Below, in pieces: positions 61,434-64,000 of a stretch of DNA of 64,000 bases. The notes under the pieces were generated by a model. It was not told where the DNA came from and searched no databases. It worked only from the letters and a program-made list of their open reading frames with translations. The translations under genes and the position numbers were made by a program. Each line of letters begins with the position of its first letter. Position 1 is the stretch's first letter. The DNA is taken from assembly GCA_026126065.1 (NCBI GenBank), contig JAHCJY010000003.1, positions 372,001 to 436,000 of the forward strand. The letters are read 5' to 3'. This DNA comes from Bauldia sp. Lineage in GTDB: Bacteria; Pseudomonadota; Alphaproteobacteria; Rhizobiales; Kaistiaceae.

Positions 61434-62156
61434 ATGCGACGGGTCGGGATCGTTGCCCTGCTTCTGGTGGTCGTGGCGGGGCCCGGAGCGGCCCAGCCGG
61501 CGTCGGACGTCGAGGAGCAGTTCAGGCGCCGGATAGTCGACGCGTACCCCTATCCGGAGATGCGGGCAGCCGCTGATCGGGCGGTCGACATGCTGTTGCC
61601 TGCCGCCGTACTGCCCGTCGGACCGCCAGCGCCGGGCGCCGAATCGGCCAACCTCGTATTCACGGACATGGCCGGCGGGATCGGCGCGGCGGGCGGGTTG
61701 GCTGCGGATACGGGCGGGCTCGAGTATTCGATCGGGACGGTGACCTGGCGCTTCATCGACAACGGGCCGGCCAGCGTGGTGGACGCGCGGCTCGCCTTTT
61801 CCGAGCTCGAGCTTCACCTCTGGTTCGAGGTCGCGGCGCCTGGGGCGATCCACCCGATCTACGAGCTCGGCGGAGAATATGTCGGCGCGCTGCTCGATGG
61901 CGCCGAACTCGTGGACATCGGGATCGGCGGGCGCCTGCTCGTCGAGCACCGTGTCTTCGCGCAGGGCTGGGAGTTTCCGATGCTTACCGCTTTTCAGGAC
62001 ATAGAGGGCCTCGCGTCGGCCGAGGCGATCACGCTCTTCTTCGCCCTCCCCGACGGCGCTCCCCACGCCGAACTCACGATAGGCTTCCTCATCGGCGCCA
62101 CCGGAAAGGCCGCTTTCGCCGCGGCGCGGGCCGCCTGGCAGCCACAACGGCCCTGA
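61434..62156 (+). CDS. Exported protein with a GTVTWR domain
   Basis: 240 residues. Signal peptide about 1-21 (ending GAAQ). A beta-rich domain around GTVTWRFIDNGPASVVDARL (101-120) is shared in pattern with the next gene (GTVTWRIADFGAGPAIAADI). AGGAGG precedes the ATG. The promoter-proximal leader is similar to that of the gene at 62749. Function unknown; probable periplasmic or outer envelope protein. Confidence 0.65.
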   Translation: MRRVGIVALLLVVVAGPGAAQPASDVEEQFRRRIVDAYPYPEMRAAADRAVDMLLPAAVLPVGPPAPGAESANLVFTDMAGGIGAAGGLAADTGGLEYSIGTVTWRFIDNGPASVVDARLAFSELELHLWFEVAAPGAIHPIYELGGEYVGALLDGAELVDIGIGGRLLVEHRVFAQGWEFPMLTAFQDIEGLASAEAITLFFALPDGAPHAELTIGFLIGATGKAAFAAARAAWQPQRP

Positions 62157-62748
62157 CGACAGGGGCGAGAGCGACTGCCCACTCCGCGGCCGCCTTCCGC
62201 AGGCGGTGCCGTGCCTCCGTCGGAACGTCTCCGGCCGCCACCCCGCGAGGCGGCGGCCGGCAAGGCCCGTCGTGCTGCGAGCCTGCTGGGCGCCCGCCAA
62301 CTGCACCGGCGCCAGGAGCCAGACGCCGACGATCAGAACCGCGTGCAGAATACGCATGTGCGTCCCCCTGAGTGACGAACATAGCATGAACATGGCGCGG
62401 CGCCACGGGAGACTGCGATCGCAGCGGCAGCATCTCCGGGCAGCCGCTCGAAGCGCTCCTTGCTCAGCCGCACCTCACCCTGATGTCCCAACGGAAGTCG
62501 GGCCGCCTCTCTGACAAGACAGCGCCGTGCGACGGTCGGTGCAGCGGCTTCGCTGGTCCGCTGCTGGGCGACGGCACCGTTCGTGAGCCCGACCACGCCG
62601 ACGACGAGGACCTTTCGAAGCGGGATCGACTCTCCACGTCAGAGCATAGTGATCGGCAGCGCTTCGGACGCCCCGGAAGGCAACGCCCTTGACGTTCGGG
62701 CCGCAGCATGGACACTTGCTCGTTCTCTGTTTGTTTTATGAGGGCCCC
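62157..62748. other. Stretch with broken secreted-protein-like fragments
   Basis: 592 bases without a complete gene. On the minus strand an ATG at 62357 begins a signal peptide (MRILHAVLIVGVWLLAPVQL, then AGAQQ) whose frame soon turns Arg-rich while a neighbouring frame reads GDVPTEARHRLRKAAAEWAV. A second signal-like segment without a start codon (VLVVGVVGLTNGAVAQQ) begins near 62617. Both look like remnants of exported protein genes. Confidence 0.4.
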
Positions 62749-63789
62749 ATGCGGCGCGTTCTCCTTGCGGCAGCGTTTGTCGTCGCTATGCTTTCGATCG
62801 CCCGGGCACAGCCCGCGGAGGGGCCCGCGGTTCTCGAACTTTTCGACCCCCAGGGGAGACTCGTTCACGGTACGGTCACGTGGCGGATCGCTGACTTCGG
62901 AGCGGGACCTGCGATTGCGGCCGACATCGTGCTACCGGAACTCCGCATTGACGCTCTGGCGGTCTTGGAACGCATCGAAAGTCGTGGCGGCCCGAGCTAC
63001 TTCTTTCAGTTCTGGGCCATAAGGCCCCGGAGTGCCATCCTCGGCGGGGTACCGCAAATGGGCCGGGAAATCGCGGAGGGCCTCGCCATCTTCAACCGCG
63101 AGACTGATATTGGCCCGGTGGCGCTCGCCTTGCCGACATACGGTCCGTTGTTGTGGCCCGGGTCCGATGCGACACCCGACCTCGATTTGCTGCGCTCCGC
63201 AGGCTTCTGCACGATTGTGGCGCGCGTCGGAATTCTCTGCTGGTCCGCTGGACAGGGCGCCCGCGCTGTAATCGATGCGGTGCTGACCGAATGGGCGCAA
63301 CGTCCGGAGATTCTCGAGCCCATTCTCTGGTCGAGGGACTTCCTGACCGTTCCCGCGAGCCTGCGCGGCTCGCGCTACGACGCTCGCGATGTGAATGGCT
63401 GGGTGATATGGGAACTTTTCGGCGATGCGCGTGCCACCCTCCGGTTCCGGAATGTCGATGTGGCGATCGACGTGGGTTTTGCCGCCGTCCAGCAAGGCAT
63501 CCGGATGACCGTTTCGCCGCTGCCGGAAGACATGTTCTATGACGGCGGCACTCCGGCACTCGTGGGTCTGATCGTAGACCGGCCGACGCCTGATGGCATC
63601 GCGGTGACGACCGAACCTGACGGCGTGATGATCACGGGCGATCCGGCCGCGATCGTCGCCTGGCTCAGCGCAGCCCGGCGCATCTCCATCGAGTTCGGAA
63701 ATGGCCGCGCCGGGAGCGCCGGGCTGGAGCTGGGCGTGAGAAACCGCTCCTTGGAGGCGTTCGCGGCGCTGTTGCGCCCTGCGCCGTGA
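62749..63789 (+). CDS. Exported protein with a GTVTWR domain, longer paralogue
   Basis: 346 residues. Signal peptide about 1-20 (MRRVLLAAAFVVAMLSIARA). GTVTWRIADFGAGPAIAADI at 41-60 matches the pattern of the preceding gene. A central segment (GGPSYFFQFWAIRPRSAILG) and a C-terminal EFGNGRAGSAGLELGVRNRS follow. GAGGG precedes the ATG. It lacks the first 60 residues of its neighbour and has a longer tail. Function unknown. Confidence 0.65.
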   Translation: MRRVLLAAAFVVAMLSIARAQPAEGPAVLELFDPQGRLVHGTVTWRIADFGAGPAIAADIVLPELRIDALAVLERIESRGGPSYFFQFWAIRPRSAILGGVPQMGREIAEGLAIFNRETDIGPVALALPTYGPLLWPGSDATPDLDLLRSAGFCTIVARVGILCWSAGQGARAVIDAVLTEWAQRPEILEPILWSRDFLTVPASLRGSRYDARDVNGWVIWELFGDARATLRFRNVDVAIDVGFAAVQQGIRMTVSPLPEDMFYDGGTPALVGLIVDRPTPDGIAVTTEPDGVMITGDPAAIVAWLSAARRISIEFGNGRAGSAGLELGVRNRSLEAFAALLRPAP

Positions 63790-63831
63790 GGGCCGCGGCG
63801 AAGCCAGCGCAACAACGCTCTGGGATGACGA

Positions 63832-64000
63832 TCAGGGCGTATCCCAGACCAGCCCGCCGGAAGGGATGGCACCCGGAATGCCTTCGCCATAGCGGAAGTG
63901 AAATCCGCCGGTCTGCGGCACGATGGCAAAGCCGCCAGCGTAGTCCGGCAGGATGTCTTCCTGACCGTAGGCGTAGCCATGGGTCGACGGCGGTGCTGCC
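63832..64000 (-). CDS. C-terminal end of a virion-like gene, cut by the window edge
   Basis: 55 codons open to the right edge end at TGA 63832-63834: HGYAYGQEDILPDYAGGFAI, TGGFHFRYGEGIPGAIPSGG, LVWDTP. The aromatic and glycine-rich turn style matches the other virion-like proteins of the window. Convergent with the secreted protein at 62749. Confidence 0.4.
   Translation of the reverse strand, partial: AAPPSTHGYAYGQEDILPDYAGGFAIVPQTGGFHFRYGEGIPGAIPSGGLVWDTP

Overview
The window comes from a GC-rich alphaproteobacterium, most likely of the Hyphomicrobiales (Rhizobiales). The evidence is the PhyR-NepR-EcfG general stress system, which is confined to Alphaproteobacteria, and the gene order murA - DUF2948 - hisD - UPF0262 - LMW phosphatase - infA - maf - yacG, which is typical of that order. 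No rRNA, tRNA, CRISPR array or insertion sequence was recognised.

Left part (0-29 kb), chromosomal and largely intact. An M32 carboxypeptidase and a hybrid sensor kinase are followed by an AlbA_2-domain gene of foreign-looking composition. Next comes a general stress response neighbourhood: phyR, nepR-ecfG, a second NepR-like gene with a HisKA_2 kinase, and an HWE kinase/receiver pair behind a csbD-like gene. Stress-type products lie among these (an SH3/beta-gamma-crystallin secreted protein, a TM protein, and at 25-27 kb a membrane protein and a Q/N/G-rich hydrophilin). Eight sites match GGAAC-N16/17-CGTT, the EcfG promoter consensus; seven sit just upstream of these genes, and the eighth points off the left edge. 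A four-gene ABC operon with a PCuAC-like protein, alkaline phosphatase, cytochrome c and the housekeeping cluster follow, then an F420-reductase-like/LLM pair with a divergent HxlR regulator.

Middle part (29-51 kb), accessory. The minus strand carries a podovirus-like set: gp4-like and gp10-like tail proteins, a C1q-like fibre, ejection-like proteins, a glycine-rich fibre, large virion-like proteins, endolysin, holin-like and spanin-like proteins. No terminase, portal, coat, integrase or replication gene is visible. Plus-strand genes for secreted proteins, a GNAT enzyme and small proteins, and a minus-strand HWE kinase/receiver pair, are inserted among them. Several genes here have broken frames.

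Right part (51-64 kb). An FAD monooxygenase, Coq7, and a fatty acid desaturase divergent from an ArsR regulator look chromosomal. After them comes an accessory patch with one intact macro-domain gene and two fragments of its 5' end, HEAT/TPR-like genes, a secreted protein, and two paralogous secreted proteins beside another virion-like operon.

Functionally the left part is a stress regulation hub: kinases feed PhyR, PhyR sequesters NepR, and EcfG is freed to transcribe the promoters listed. The 29-64 kb accessory genes look lineage specific and partly decaying.
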